From positions 39,259 to 103,258 of the forward strand of contig RGCL01000002.1 in NCBI GenBank assembly GCA_009919175.1: a DNA stretch of 64,000 nt, in the 5' to 3' direction. Below the pieces are notes generated by a model. It was not told where the DNA came from. It worked only from the letters and a program-made list of their open reading frames with translations, and did not search any database. Of the stretch, positions 9,214-18,871 are shown one piece after another. The first letter of the stretch is position 1, and every line of letters starts with the position of its first letter. The stretch comes from Betaproteobacteria bacterium. GTDB lineage: Bacteria > Pseudomonadota > Gammaproteobacteria > Burkholderiales > Burkholderiaceae_C. Both the position numbers and the translations under genes were made by a program.

Positions 9214-10170
9214 ATGATCGATGTGACGATGAACAACTTTGAGGCCGAGGTGGTCGAGGCCTCCATGCAGACCCCCGTGCTGGTGGACTTCTGGGCGCCT
9301 TGGTGCGGCCCGTGCAAGTCCTTGGGGCCGGTGCTCGAGAAACTCGAGACCGAATATCAAGGTCGATTCAAGCTCGTCAAGATCAACTCCGATGATGAGC
9401 AGCAGCTCGCCGGCGCTTTTGGCATTCGCAGCATCCCCACCTGTGTGCTCATGGTGGGTGGCCGCCCAGCTGATGGCTTCATGGGCGCCTTGCCCGAAGG
9501 CCAGGTGCGTCAATTTTTGAACAAGCACTTGCCCAGTGAAGAAGAGCTGGTGGCCCAAAGCGATGTGGACCAAGCCGAGGCCGCCCTGGCTGAAGGCGAC
9601 ACCGATGCCGCCTTGGCCAAATTGCAAGAGGCCTTGGCCATCAACCCTGCCAATCACGATGCGCGTTACGACTACGTCAAATTGCTGATTGGCCTGGGCG
9701 AGCTCGAGCATGCCGAGACGGCCTTGTCGCCTGCACTGGCGCAAATCCCCCAGCCCTTGCGCTTTGTGGCTTTGCAGCATTGGCTGCAAGCGCTGCAATT
9801 TGCCACCACCGACGAGCGCGCGAGCTGGTCGATCGACGAATTTGATGCACGCATTGCGCAAAACAAGCGCGACTTTGACACCCGCATGGCCAAGTCCCGC
9901 TTGCTCATGGCGGCAGGCGAATGGACGGCAGCCATGGACGAGTTGCTGGAAATCGTGATGCGGGACAAAAACTGGGAAGACGGTTTGGCACGCAAAAACA
10001 TCGTGTCCATTCTTGAATTGCTCTCGCCGCCGCCCACTAAAGACGCGGCAGCCACCACGGGCAAGACAGCCGGGGGCATCGAGCTCTCAGGTCATGCCAA
10101 TGCGGCACAAGACCCGCAGGCTGAACTCGTGTCGCGCTATCGCCGCCGCTTGAGCATGGCGCTCAACTGA
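9214..10170 (+). CDS. cnoX: thioredoxin-TPR chaperedoxin (CnoX/YbbN type)
   Basis: A 318-residue protein with an N-terminal thioredoxin domain (1-105) and a C-terminal TPR-like helical region (about 120-300). The redox motif WCGPC has both cysteines (31 and 34), unlike the E. coli protein, which lacks the first one, so a real thiol-disulfide activity is plausible. Family members hold oxidised proteins and hand them to GroEL or DnaK. ATG 9214 is chosen because the fold starts at once; a GTG at 9196 is also in frame. It ends at a strong bidirectional terminator. Confidence 0.88.
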   Translation: MIDVTMNNFEAEVVEASMQTPVLVDFWAPWCGPCKSLGPVLEKLETEYQGRFKLVKINSDDEQQLAGAFGIRSIPTCVLMVGGRPADGFMGALPEGQVRQFLNKHLPSEEELVAQSDVDQAEAALAEGDTDAALAKLQEALAINPANHDARYDYVKLLIGLGELEHAETALSPALAQIPQPLRFVALQHWLQALQFATTDERASWSIDEFDARIAQNKRDFDTRMAKSRLLMAAGEWTAAMDELLEIVMRDKNWEDGLARKNIVSILELLSPPPTKDAAATTGKTAGGIELSGHANAAQDPQAELVSRYRRRLSMALN

Positions 10171-10200
10171 AGCGGCGACTTCACCCGCCGTTCACCCAAC

Positions 10201-10225
10201 AAAAAGGCCGCTCACGCGGCCTTTT
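10201..10225. terminator. bidirectional rho-independent terminator
   Basis: AAAAAGGCCGC, a four-base loop, then GCGGCCTTTT: a seven-base GC-rich stem with an A run on one side and a T run on the other. It sits between the convergent cnoX (+) and the beta-barrel gene (-), so it can stop transcription from both. Confidence 0.9.
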
Positions 10226-10266
10226 CACCTTGAAGTTCCCTTGGGGGGCCTGAGCCCCGCACCTTG

Positions 10267-10809
10267 TCAGAAGCGATAACCCAGACCCAGGCCAAAGCCG
10301 TTGATCTTGGTCGCATTCTTGGAGTAGTAAGAGGTGTAGTCCCAAGTGAGGTACATGCTGGTGTCGAATGCATAGTTCAAACCCAAACCCCAAGCCAAGG
10401 AGTTGAGGGTGTTGAGCGTGTCCGTGCCTGAGGCAACGCCATTCACCGTGGAAGACTGTTTGGTTTTGATTTGCACCTGGCCAACCCGGCCAAAGGCCTC
10501 GAGTTTGCGGGTGAGCGCATAGCTGGGTCGAACAAAGACGCCATAGACGTTTTCATAGCGGTTGGTCGTGATGGTGCTGCCCGAGGTGTATTCACCGGTT
10601 TTGGCGGTGAGGCCCATGTGGCCTTCGACGGCCAGGTTGGGATAGAGCTGATAGCCAAAAACACCGGAAAACAAAAGCGGCTTGGAACTGTTGCCATTGT
10701 TGAAGTTGAGGGTTGTCGGTGAATAGACTCCCTCGATGTACGTCTGGGCTTGCGCTGCAGAAACGCAAAGCACCGAGGCCAATGCCAGCGATAAACCGTA
10801 TTTTTTCAT
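10267..10809 (-). CDS. small outer-membrane beta-barrel protein
   Basis: A 180-residue secreted protein. The signal peptide (1-22) ends in SAAQAQ. The mature part alternates polar and hydrophobic residues in about eight strands and ends in GLGLGYRF, with a C-terminal Phe as required for BamA recognition; this fits the OmpA/Opa-like eight-stranded barrel class (OMP_b-brl). A turn carries a Ser/Thr/Asn-rich loop (TKQSSTVNGVASGTDT). The start has a good GGAGAG ribosome site about six bases upstream. The 47-base gap before it, next to the purC stop, is AT-rich and must hold its promoter. The physiological role is unknown. Confidence 0.85.
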   Translation of the reverse strand: MKKYGLSLALASVLCVSAAQAQTYIEGVYSPTTLNFNNGNSSKPLLFSGVFGYQLYPNLAVEGHMGLTAKTGEYTSGSTITTNRYENVYGVFVRPSYALTRKLEAFGRVGQVQIKTKQSSTVNGVASGTDTLNTLNSLAWGLGLNYAFDTSMYLTWDYTSYYSKNATKINGFGLGLGYRF

Positions 10810-10856
10810 GACTCACTCTCCATTAAATGAGTCATAATTATTACATTGATTTGAAT

Positions 10857-11756
10857 TCAGCGGCTCAGTCGTTGCCAGGCTTCTTCGTATTTGGCGGCAG
10901 TTTTTGCTATTACCTCGGGCGGCAAACTGGGTGCAGGCGCGGTCTTGTTCCAGGTCTGGCCGTTGATCTGAGCCGTTTCCAGCCAATCGCGCAAAAACTG
11001 CTTGTCAAAGCTGGGCGGGTTGCGCCCCTCCTGATGGAGGTCTGCAGGCCAGTAGCGTGAGGAGTCCGGGGTGAGGACCTCGTCCATCAAGGTCAGGGTG
11101 CCCTGCTCATCCAGACCAAATTCAAACTTGGTGTCGGCGATGAGGATGCCTTTGTCTGCGGCCAGGGTGGCTGCCGCCTGGTAGAGGCGAATCGAGGTCT
11201 CGCGGATGCGATGGGCCAAATCAGCGCCCACCGTCTTGACCACTTGATCAAAGCTGATGTTTTCGTCGTGCTCGCCCACGGCCGCCTTGGCCGCTGGGGT
11301 GAAGATAGGCTCAGGCAAGCGGCTGGCATTGCGCAAGCCCGCAGGCAAGTGCACGCCGCACACCGATTGGCTGGCCTGGTATTCCTGCCAGCCTGAGCCG
11401 GCGAGGTAGCCGCGCACCACCGCCTCGATGGGCAGGGGCGTGAGCCGCTTGACGAGCATGGCGCGACCCCGCACCTGATCGGCCTCTTGTGGGGTGACCA
11501 CGCTCAACGGGTCCAGGCCCGTGAGGTGATTGGGGCACAGGTGGGCGAGCCGCTCAAACCAGAACAGGGCCATGCGCGTGAGCAATGCGCCCTTGCCGGG
11601 AATGGGCTCTCCCATCACCACATCAAAGGCGCTGATGCGGTCCGAGGCCACCATGAGGATGCGGTCCTTGCCCACCGCATAGTTGTCGCGCACCTTGCCC
11701 CGCGCGAGCAAGGGCAAGGATTGGAGCTGCGAGGTGTGCAGCGCAGGCACGGACAT
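10857..11756 (-). CDS. purC: SAICAR synthetase
   Basis: A 299-residue enzyme that joins CAIR and aspartate with ATP to give SAICAR. Motifs seen are [14 protein letters not shown] near the N-terminus, [22 protein letters not shown], the [13 protein letters not shown] segment and [13 protein letters not shown]. Length fits the longer single-domain PurC seen in Burkholderiales and yeast. Its ATG follows the fba stop with no spacer, so it is read as the third gene of a pyk-fba-purC run. Confidence 0.96.
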   Translation of the reverse strand: MSVPALHTSQLQSLPLLARGKVRDNYAVGKDRILMVASDRISAFDVVMGEPIPGKGALLTRMALFWFERLAHLCPNHLTGLDPLSVVTPQEADQVRGRAMLVKRLTPLPIEAVVRGYLAGSGWQEYQASQSVCGVHLPAGLRNASRLPEPIFTPAAKAAVGEHDENISFDQVVKTVGADLAHRIRETSIRLYQAAATLAADKGILIADTKFEFGLDEQGTLTLMDEVLTPDSSRYWPADLHQEGRNPPSFDKQFLRDWLETAQINGQTWNKTAPAPSLPPEVIAKTAAKYEEAWQRLSR

Positions 11757-12821
11757 TCAGTTCACAACCTGAGCCAGCTCACCGTTGGCGTACTTTTGCG
11801 CCATGAAAGGCATGGGGCGGCACTTGATGTGAGGCGCCTGGCCTTCACAACCGAATTCCAGATAGCGCTGCTTGCAAATGGCCTTGGCCGCTTCGCGTGC
11901 GGGCTTCATCCACTCGCGCATGTCGAACTTGTCCGGGTTCTCGGCCTGGAACTTGCGAACCGCGCCCGTCATGGCCAGGCGAATGTCGGTGTCGATGTTG
12001 ATCTTGCGCACGCCGTGCTTGATGGCCTCTTGGATTTCCTTGACGGGCACGCCATAGGTTTGCTTCATCTTGCCGCCAAACTGGTTGATGAGGGCCAGCA
12101 AGTCCTGCGGCACGCTGGAAGAGCCGTGCATGACCAGGTGGGTGTTGGGGATGCGTGCGTGGATTTCCTTGACACGGCTGATGGCCAGCACATCGCCAGT
12201 GGGTGGGCGGGTGAATTTGTAGGCGCCGTGGCTGGTGCCAATCGCAATGGCCAGCGCATCGAGTTGCGTGGCCTTGACGAATTGGGCCGCCTCTTCGGGA
12301 TCGGTGAGCATTTGCGAGTGCTCCAGCTTGCCCACGGCGCCAATGCCGTCCTCTTCTCCGGCCTCACCTGTTTCCAGTGAACCCAGACAGCCCAACTCGC
12401 CCTCCACGGTCACACCGAGCTTGTGCGCCATGCCCACCACCTCGCGGGTGACTTGCACGTTGTAATCAAAACTGGCCGGGGTCTTGCCGTCTTCCATCAG
12501 GGAGCCGTCCATCATCACCGAACCAAAGCCCAGATCGATGGCGCCCTGGCAGACCTTGGGGCTGGTGCCGTGGTCCTGATGCATGACCAGCGGGATGTGG
12601 GGATAGGCTTCGGTGGCGGCCTGGATCAAATGCTTGATGAACGACTCGCCCGCATATTTGCGCGCGCCCGCAGACGCTTGCAGGATCACTGGGGCACCAA
12701 CTTCATCGGCGGCGGCCATGACCGCCTGAACCTGCTCCAGATTGTTGACGTTGAAGGCCGGGATGCCGTATCCGTGTTCGGCGGCATGATCAAGCAATTC
12801 GCGCATCGAGACGAGTGCCAT
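11757..12821 (-). CDS. fba: class II fructose-1,6-bisphosphate aldolase
   Basis: A 354-residue zinc-dependent aldolase that interconverts fructose 1,6-bisphosphate and the two triose phosphates. Zinc and phosphate sites are visible: [20 protein letters not shown] with zinc histidine, [37 protein letters not shown] and [13 protein letters not shown]. This is the CbbA/FbaA Calvin subtype length common in betaproteobacteria. It lies between pyk and purC, with about 70 bases between it and pyk. Confidence 0.97.
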   Translation of the reverse strand: MALVSMRELLDHAAEHGYGIPAFNVNNLEQVQAVMAAADEVGAPVILQASAGARKYAGESFIKHLIQAATEAYPHIPLVMHQDHGTSPKVCQGAIDLGFGSVMMDGSLMEDGKTPASFDYNVQVTREVVGMAHKLGVTVEGELGCLGSLETGEAGEEDGIGAVGKLEHSQMLTDPEEAAQFVKATQLDALAIAIGTSHGAYKFTRPPTGDVLAISRVKEIHARIPNTHLVMHGSSSVPQDLLALINQFGGKMKQTYGVPVKEIQEAIKHGVRKINIDTDIRLAMTGAVRKFQAENPDKFDMREWMKPAREAAKAICKQRYLEFGCEGQAPHIKCRPMPFMAQKYANGELAQVVN

Positions 12822-12890
12822 GGTGGTCCTTTATGAGCATGTATTGAACGAAATTCTAAAACCCGAGCTTGGCATGAGCTGACAGTCAGC

Positions 12891-14294
12891 TCACGCGGCA
12901 AATCTTGAGCATGTTGGTGCCGCCAGGCGTGCCCATGGGCTCCCCGTCTCGACAATGCCGCGCTTTTTCAGGTGAGCTTCGGCTTGGGCAAGGGCCTCAT
13001 CACGGTCGGCACTGCTATCGACCAGCAAGGGGCGCACATTGCGGTAGAGCGCCAGCTTGCGCTGCGTCGAGAGCTTGGTGGTGAGCGCATAAATGGGGGT
13101 GTGAATGAGGTGACGGCTCATCCACAAGGCGGTGGAGCCGCTTTCGGTGAGCGCCACGATGGCTTTGGCCCCCAGGTGGTGGGCAGTGAACAAGGCCCCC
13201 ATGGCAATGGTTTGATCGATGCGGGCAAACACCTTGCCTGAAAAATCGTTGTCCAGTCGCACCACCTCGGTGGTTTCTGCGGCGGTGCAAATGGCCACCA
13301 TTTCACGCACCACCTCAAGCGGGTATTTGCCCGCTGCGGTCTCCGCGCTCAACATGACGGCATCGGTGCCGTCGAGCACGGCATTGGCCACGTCCGACAC
13401 CTCGGCGCGGGTGGGCACCGGGTTATTGATCATGCTCTCCATCATTTGGGTGGCGGTGATCACCACCTTGTCCATTTCGCGCGCGAGGCGAATCATGTGC
13501 TTTTGCAATGCGGGCACTGCCGCATGGCCCACTTCGACGGCCAAGTCTCCGCGCGCCACCATGATGCCGTCGCTGGCCTTGAGGATGCCTTCGAGGTTGG
13601 GGATGGCTTCGGCGCGTTCGATCTTGGCAATGAGGCCTGGCTTGTGGTCGTACTCGGCTCCAGCGACGATGGCGAGTTGGCGCGCCATTTCCATGTCGGT
13701 GGCATTTTTCGGAAAGCTCACCGCCAGGTAGTCGGCCTTGAGCGCCATGCCGGTCTTGATGTCTTCCATGTCCTTGGCGGTGAGGGCTGGCGCGGTGAGG
13801 CCGCCGCCTTTTTTGTTGATGCCCTTGTTGTTGGAGAGCTCTCCGCCGATGAGCACGCGGGTGTGAACCGCCTCCCCCTTGACCGCCGTCACGGTGAGCA
13901 CAATGAGGCCATCGTTGAGCAGCAGGGTGTCGCCCGCCACCACGTCACGGGGCAGGGCTTTGTAGTCCAGCCCCACGGCATGCTCGTCACCCAGCTCGGT
14001 GCGGGTGGCATCGAGCACAAATTCGGCGCCGTTGTCGAGCATGACCTTGCCATTGGCAAACTTGCCCACCCGGATCTTGGGGCCTTGCAAGTCCACCATG
14101 ATGGCCACTTCACGGCCTACCTTTTTGGCCGCATCGCGCACCAGGCGCGCGCGATCAATGTGGTCTTGCGCAGTGCCGTGGCTGAAGTTCAATCGCACCA
14201 CATTCACGCCAGAGGCGATGAGTTGCTCCAGGATCTCGGGGGCGCTCGAAGCCGGCCCCAGGGTGGCGACGATTTTGGTCGCGCGTTTGCTCAT
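12891..14294 (-). CDS. pyk: pyruvate kinase with C-terminal frameshift
   Basis: About 455 residues are normal pyruvate kinase: KIVATLGPASS at the start, the barrel motifs VDLQGPKIRVG, VSFPKNATDMEMAR and KIERAEAIPNLEGIL, and the signature VITATQMMESMINNPVPTRAEVSDVANAVLDGTDAVM. It converts PEP and ADP to pyruvate and ATP. After KKRGIVETG the frame ends as SPWARLAAPTCSRFAA. One extra G in the GGGG run (plus-strand 12942-12945) would instead give EPMGTPGGTNMLKICRV and a stop at 12886-12888, which is the ordinary family C-terminus. So a single base is missing here, by mutation or by sequencing error. Confidence 0.93.
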   Translation of the reverse strand: MSKRATKIVATLGPASSAPEILEQLIASGVNVVRLNFSHGTAQDHIDRARLVRDAAKKVGREVAIMVDLQGPKIRVGKFANGKVMLDNGAEFVLDATRTELGDEHAVGLDYKALPRDVVAGDTLLLNDGLIVLTVTAVKGEAVHTRVLIGGELSNNKGINKKGGGLTAPALTAKDMEDIKTGMALKADYLAVSFPKNATDMEMARQLAIVAGAEYDHKPGLIAKIERAEAIPNLEGILKASDGIMVARGDLAVEVGHAAVPALQKHMIRLAREMDKVVITATQMMESMINNPVPTRAEVSDVANAVLDGTDAVMLSAETAAGKYPLEVVREMVAICTAAETTEVVRLDNDFSGKVFARIDQTIAMGALFTAHHLGAKAIVALTESGSTALWMSRHLIHTPIYALTTKLSTQRKLALYRNVRPLLVDSSADRDEALAQAEAHLKKRGIVETGSPWARLAAPTCSRFAA

Positions 14295-14409
14295 GCTGTG
14301 TGCTCCTGTGTGATGTTCAATCGATTCTGCCACGCGACATGGGTCACACTGTTGCACACAGTGAGTGGCACTTGTTCACCCCTTGCGTGTTTTGGCGCAC
14401 CATGCGTGC

Positions 14410-15063
14410 ATGAAATCCACCTTAGCCTCTGCACACCACCCCATTGCTTTTGGGCACCCCAGCCTTGAAGCCTTGGCTGAACTCGGCATCATCCGCCGCT
14501 ACCGCCGCCACACCATCCTGATGGAAGACGGCGACACCGCCAGCTCTTTGATGCTGGTTCTTGAAGGCCGCTTGCGCTGGTACAGCCTGTCCCACGATGC
14601 GCGCACCCGCGAGCTCACCCTGGCCCTGCTCGGCCCAGGCGAACTGGTGGGCGACACCTCCTTGGCCACCGGCAAGCGGTGCGGCACGGTCATCACCCTC
14701 ACGGCCAGCGTGTGCGCCGTGGTGAGCAGCGAAACCGTCGCCCGCCAGGTCCAGGCCGACCCCGAACTCGCCCGCCTGCTCTGGCACAGGGCTGCCGAGC
14801 GCGCCGAGCAATCCATCCAGACCGCCCGGCACGCCCTGTTCACCGACACCTACACCCGCTTGTGTGCCCTGCTGCGTGGCGACCTTGCTTTACGCCGCTC
14901 AGCAAGTGAGGAGGCCCTCACACATGCCCAAATGGCACAGCACATTGGATGCAGCCGGGAGATGGTGAGCCGCATCCTCAAAGACCTGATTTCGGGGGGT
15001 TACGTGACGCGGCTGCCCAACCGCTGCTACCGGGCGGTGCGACCCTTGCCCACACGGTGGTGA
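14410..15063 (+). CDS. Crp/Fnr-family transcription regulator
   Basis: A 217-residue regulator with a cyclic-nucleotide-binding-like domain (about residues 15-130; ILMEDGDTASSLMLVLEGRLR and GPGELVGDTSLATG) and a C-terminal winged helix (about 145-215; LTHAQMAQHIGCSREMVSRILKDLISGGYV). There are no N-terminal cysteines for an Fnr iron-sulfur cluster, so the signal is not oxygen via that route; the ligand is unknown. ATG 14410 is preferred over an in-frame ATG 45 bases upstream because it leads straight into the sensor domain. It diverges from pyk and precedes the desaturase by 84 bases, a possible target. Confidence 0.88.
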   Translation: MKSTLASAHHPIAFGHPSLEALAELGIIRRYRRHTILMEDGDTASSLMLVLEGRLRWYSLSHDARTRELTLALLGPGELVGDTSLATGKRCGTVITLTASVCAVVSSETVARQVQADPELARLLWHRAAERAEQSIQTARHALFTDTYTRLCALLRGDLALRRSASEEALTHAQMAQHIGCSREMVSRILKDLISGGYVTRLPNRCYRAVRPLPTRW

Positions 15064-15147
15064 CGCACGTTTGACCTGGGGCAAGCCCAAAGTGGGCAAG
15101 CACACTAAAATGTTTCGGTTTTGTGAACTTCACGGAAATCGAGCCTC

Positions 15148-16245
15148 ATGTCAGCCCAACCCCGTCCCATCGATCCCCAGTCCCCCATGCCGCACCGCAA
15201 AGTGATTCGCGAGTGGCTGGTTCCCCTGGCAGACCGCTCCACCCTGCGTGCGGTGCTGTTGCTGGTGCTTGACTACGCCCTGTGGGCAGCCTTGCTCTAC
15301 GGCGCGGTCAGCCTGGAATCCTTCTGGGCCAAGCTGGCCTGCGGTTTGGTGCTGGGTTTTGTCATTGGCCGCTTGTTCATCATTGGTCACGACGCCTGTC
15401 ACCAAAGCCTGACCCCCCATCGCGGCCTGAACAAATGGCTGGGGCGCATTGCTTTCCTCTCCTCGGTCACGCCCTACAGCCTGTGGGATGTCGGCCACAA
15501 CGTGGTTCATCACGGCTACACCAACCTCAAGGGCTTCGATTTCGTCTGGGCGCCGCTCACGGCAGAAGAATTTGCCAAACTCAGCCCTATGGGCCGCCTG
15601 CTCGACCGCATCTATCGCAGCGGCTGGGCGCCAGGCCTCTACTACATGATCGAGATCTGGTGGAAAAAAATGTTCTTCCCCAGCAAAAAAGAAATGCCCA
15701 CCCGCCGTGGCGTATTCATTTGGGACAACCTGCTGGTGAGCGCTTTCACCGCCGTGTGGATCGCCCTGGTGGTCTGGGGCGCGCAAGCCGCAGGTCAATC
15801 GGTGCTCGTGGCCCTGTTCACCGGCCTGGTGGTGCCCTTCATGTTCTGGTGCGCCATGATCGGCTTTGTGATTTATGTGCACCACACCCACGTCAAGGTG
15901 TCCTGGCACGACGACCGCAGCGCCTGGGCCAAAGCCCAGCCCTTTGTGTCCACCACCGTGCACCTGACCTTCCCCTTCAAGATGGGCGCCCTCATGCACC
16001 ACATCATGGAGCACACCGCCCACCATGTGGACATGAGCATCCCGCTCTACAAACTCAAGCAAGCCCAGGCCAGACTCGAAGAGCTGCTGCCGGGTCGCAT
16101 CATCATTCAGCGGTTTTCGTGGCGCTGGTACTTCACCACGGCCAGGTCCTGCAAGCTGTATGACTTCACCCGCCGCTGCTGGACGGACTACAAAGGCCGC
16201 GCCACCAGCCAGCCCACCCCCATGCCCATGGGTCAGGGTGCCTGA
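15148..16245 (+). CDS. membrane fatty acid desaturase-type di-iron oxygenase
   Basis: A 365-residue integral membrane protein with the three histidine boxes of the desaturase superfamily: HDACH at 81-85, HNVVHH at 117-122 and HHIMEHTAHH at 284-293. Two pairs of membrane segments are visible (about 35-80 and 190-245). Such enzymes use a di-iron centre and O2 to insert double bonds or hydroxyls in lipid chains. The substrate position cannot be predicted. In its upstream gap, TTGACCTGGGGCAA (15071-15084) is weakly Fnr-box-like and the Crp/Fnr gene is next door, so regulation by that neighbour is possible. A strong terminator follows. Confidence 0.88.
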   Translation: MSAQPRPIDPQSPMPHRKVIREWLVPLADRSTLRAVLLLVLDYALWAALLYGAVSLESFWAKLACGLVLGFVIGRLFIIGHDACHQSLTPHRGLNKWLGRIAFLSSVTPYSLWDVGHNVVHHGYTNLKGFDFVWAPLTAEEFAKLSPMGRLLDRIYRSGWAPGLYYMIEIWWKKMFFPSKKEMPTRRGVFIWDNLLVSAFTAVWIALVVWGAQAAGQSVLVALFTGLVVPFMFWCAMIGFVIYVHHTHVKVSWHDDRSAWAKAQPFVSTTVHLTFPFKMGALMHHIMEHTAHHVDMSIPLYKLKQAQARLEELLPGRIIIQRFSWRWYFTTARSCKLYDFTRRCWTDYKGRATSQPTPMPMGQGA

Positions 16246-16251
16246 TCCGGC

Positions 16252-17472
16252 TCACGCCCTTTGATTCACCTCACCCCAGCTTAGGCTGGGGTTTTTTTTG
16301 CGCGATGCGCGCTTGGGGTTGAGCTGGGGTTGCGGCAAATCGGTGAGTCGCTCCAAGGCCTGGGCCTGATCGATCACACCACCACCCAGGCAGACCTCGC
16401 CGTCATACACCACGATGGACTGCCCCGGAGTCACCGCCCATTGGGATTGATCGAACACCGCCTGCAAGCGCGCGCCCTGTGGGCTGTCACCCACAGCGAG
16501 GCGACACGCCGCATCGGCCTGGCGATAACGCGTCTTGGCGGCAAGCGCCAGCCCCGGCTCGGGTGCATGGCCACTCACCCAGCTGAGGTCTTGGGCCTGC
16601 AAGGTGGAGGACAAAAGCCACGGGTGGTCATGCCCTTGCACCACCCACAAGGTGTTGGTGGCCACGTCCTTGTGCGCGACAAACCAGGGCTGGTGATCGC
16701 TGCTGCCGCGTTGCGCGCCTTTGGCCTTGACCCCACCAATGCCCAGACCCTGGCGCTGCCCCAGGGTGTAAAAACTCAAACCCATGTGCTGGCCGATGAC
16801 TTGGCCTTGGTCGTTGCAGATGGGACCGGGTGCGCTGGCAATGTAGCGGTTGAGGAATTCGCGAAAGGGGCGCTCGCCAATGAAGCAAATGCCCGTGGAG
16901 TCTTTCTTTTTGGCATTGGGCAACTGCATTTGCTCGGCGATCTCGCGCACGCGGGTTTTTTCCAGCTCACCCACAGGAAACCAGGTCTTGGCCAACTGCG
17001 CCTGGTTGAGGCGGTGCAGGAAATAGCTCTGGTCCTTGGTCGCATCCAGCCCCTTGAGCAATTGCACGCCCTGAGCCGTCTCGCGCACACGCGCATAGTG
17101 GCCGGTGGCGATGCGCTCGGCACCCAGCGCCATGGCGTGGTCGAGGAAGGCCTTGAACTTGATCTCGGCGTTGCACAAGACATCGGGGTTGGGGGTGCGG
17201 CCGTTTTGGTATTCGTGCAGGAACGCGGCAAACACGCGGTCTTTGTAGTCGGCGGCAAAGTTCACATGCACCAGCTCGATGCCGATCACATCGGCCACGG
17301 CCGCGGCATCCACAAAGTCGACGTTGGAGGAACAGTATTCACTGTCGTCATCGTCTTCCCAGTTTTTCATGAAGACGCCCACCACCTCGTGGCCTTGCTG
17401 CTTGAGCAGCCAGGCACTCACAGCGGAATCGACTCCGCCGCTCAGGCCAACGACGACGCGTGAGGGTTTCAT
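16252..17472 (-). CDS. mnmA: tRNA-specific 2-thiouridylase
   Basis: A 406-residue enzyme that makes 2-thiouridine at the wobble base of Lys, Glu and Gln tRNAs. The PP-loop GLSGGVDSA is at residues 9-17, the catalytic nucleophile is Cys100 ([12 protein letters not shown]) and the persulfide Cys196 is in STGICFIGE, matching the E. coli pair in spacing. ATG 17472 gives [13 protein letters not shown]; a longer open frame upstream overlaps the symporter and is not used. After the usual end ([13 protein letters not shown]) about 30 extra residues, rich in Lys/Arg/Pro, run through the convergent gene's terminator. It follows the riboswitch-controlled symporter by 8 bases. Confidence 0.95.
   Translation of the reverse strand: MKPSRVVVGLSGGVDSAVSAWLLKQQGHEVVGVFMKNWEDDDDSEYCSSNVDFVDAAAVADVIGIELVHVNFAADYKDRVFAAFLHEYQNGRTPNPDVLCNAEIKFKAFLDHAMALGAERIATGHYARVRETAQGVQLLKGLDATKDQSYFLHRLNQAQLAKTWFPVGELEKTRVREIAEQMQLPNAKKKDSTGICFIGERPFREFLNRYIASAPGPICNDQGQVIGQHMGLSFYTLGQRQGLGIGGVKAKGAQRGSSDHQPWFVAHKDVATNTLWVVQGHDHPWLLSSTLQAQDLSWVSGHAPEPGLALAAKTRYRQADAACRLAVGDSPQGARLQAVFDQSQWAVTPGQSIVVYDGEVCLGGGVIDQAQALERLTDLPQPQLNPKRASRKKNPSLSWGEVNQRA
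16274..16299 (+). terminator. rho-independent terminator of the desaturase gene
   Basis: CCCCAGC, loop TTAG, GCTGGGG, then eight T residues on the plus strand. It follows the desaturase stop by 28 bases. It lies inside the last codons of the convergent mnmA reading frame. Confidence 0.93.
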
Positions 17473-17480
17473 GGCGGGGA

Positions 17481-18863
17481 TTATCCCGCGCTGGGCCTTT
17501 GCGAGAAGAAGGCCGTGCCCACGCACACCAGCGAGGACACCAGCAATGCGCCGACAAAGGGCGCCAGCGTGGGCACATTGGTGGGGAAAGAGGCCGCGAG
17601 CAGGCCTTGCGCCACACTGCCCGTGTCCAGCCAGCCCGGCAATACCGCGCCCACCAGCCCCGCTAGGCAACCCAGCACCGCAGCGCGCGGGGTCATGCGC
17701 GACCACAAGCCCAAGAGCACCGGCACCACCGCCGTGGCGCACAACAAGTCGGCAATGAGGAAGAGGCGCAGCACCGAATGGCCTTGCAAGGCCACCAGCA
17801 ACACAGGCACCATGAGCAAGACGGTGATCCAGCGCGCTGCGCGCAAGGACGTGTTGTGCCCCGGCCTGTACGTGCTCAGCAACGAGGCCAGGCCACTTTG
17901 CAAGGTGTCCACCGACGACGCCACCAGTGCCAGCGCGAGCAGCAGGGTGGGCAAGGCCAGCCATTGACCTGCTGCGGCCACCAGCGCAAACAAAGGCGCA
18001 GGCGGTGTGCCCAGGTCCTTGCCCGACATGACCGCCAAAGCACCCATGGCACCCACAGCCGCCATCACCACCATGGTGGACACGCCGCCCCACCATGCAC
18101 CTTGGCGCAGAGCAGCATCGCTTTGAGCTGACCAGATGCGTTGCCAGTAGCCCTGATGAAACAGGTTGGCCGCGGTCACCGCAATGATGAGCGTGAGGGC
18201 CACGCTCACACCCACCTCCAGCGGCGCCGAGGGCATGGGCTTGGGCAAAGGTCCTGCGGGCAGGCTCGCCACAGCCGCGCCCGCCACCAGCGCGAGCAAG
18301 CCCAGGAGCAGCCAGGCCTGCCAGCGGTCGGTGGCCAGGCTTGCTCGCAAACCGCCCCACACGGTGTAGATCAGCGTGGTGACCACCAGCCCCACCGTCA
18401 CCCAGCTGCCCGGCAGGGGCGAGAGCATGGCGGTGATGGTGCTCATGGCGGTGAGCTCAGCCGTGATGAAGCACAGCATGTAGAGGATGGACAAGGCGCT
18501 GAGCCAATGCCGAAGCACCGTGCCAAAGCGCGCTTGCGCGTACTCGGCGAGGCTGCGCCCATCGGGCATGTGGCGGCGGATGGCCGGGCCAAACCACACC
18601 AGCACGATGAAGGGCAAGGCCGCGCCCAGCACGTAACCGCCCAGGGCGACCGGACCCACAAAGGCCGCGATCTCGGGGGGCACAAACAAAATCCAGGCTC
18701 CCATGCCCGAGGCCAAAAAGGACAAGGCCAGGGTGCTCGCGCTTTGCGAGTTGCGGGCGGTGAGGTAGGTGTCGAGGTCCTCGTTGCTCGCGCGGGCGCG
18801 AAGACCAATCCAGATGAAAGACAAGAGTGCAGCCACGAGGGCTGCTGCAATGGTGAGCGTCAT
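17481..18863 (-). CDS. sodium:solute symporter family transporter under TPP riboswitch control
   Basis: A 460-residue membrane protein with about 13 hydrophobic segments. SSS-family features include [19 protein letters not shown] (the unwound helix 1 region), [13 protein letters not shown], and the conserved [25 protein letters not shown] segment. The leader directly upstream is a TPP riboswitch, so the substrate is probably thiamine, its pyrimidine precursor HMP or a related compound; this follows the published idea of SSS-type (ThiV-like) thiamine-regulon transporters and is an inference here. mnmA follows 8 bases after the stop and may be co-transcribed. Confidence 0.87.
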   Translation of the reverse strand: MTLTIAAALVAALLSFIWIGLRARASNEDLDTYLTARNSQSASTLALSFLASGMGAWILFVPPEIAAFVGPVALGGYVLGAALPFIVLVWFGPAIRRHMPDGRSLAEYAQARFGTVLRHWLSALSILYMLCFITAELTAMSTITAMLSPLPGSWVTVGLVVTTLIYTVWGGLRASLATDRWQAWLLLGLLALVAGAAVASLPAGPLPKPMPSAPLEVGVSVALTLIIAVTAANLFHQGYWQRIWSAQSDAALRQGAWWGGVSTMVVMAAVGAMGALAVMSGKDLGTPPAPLFALVAAAGQWLALPTLLLALALVASSVDTLQSGLASLLSTYRPGHNTSLRAARWITVLLMVPVLLVALQGHSVLRLFLIADLLCATAVVPVLLGLWSRMTPRAAVLGCLAGLVGAVLPGWLDTGSVAQGLLAASFPTNVPTLAPFVGALLVSSLVCVGTAFFSQRPSAG

Positions 18864-18871
18864 GTCGCGCT

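Noticed and set aside
10241..10260. GC-rich inverted repeat GGGGCCTGAGCCCC after the beta-barrel gene
   Set aside because: No T run on either strand, and a proper bidirectional terminator lies just beyond it.
15071..15084. Fnr-box-like TTGACCTGGGGCAA before the desaturase
   Set aside because: Only one half matches the TTGAT-N4-ATCAA pattern well; mentioned in the gene entry but too weak to list as a site.
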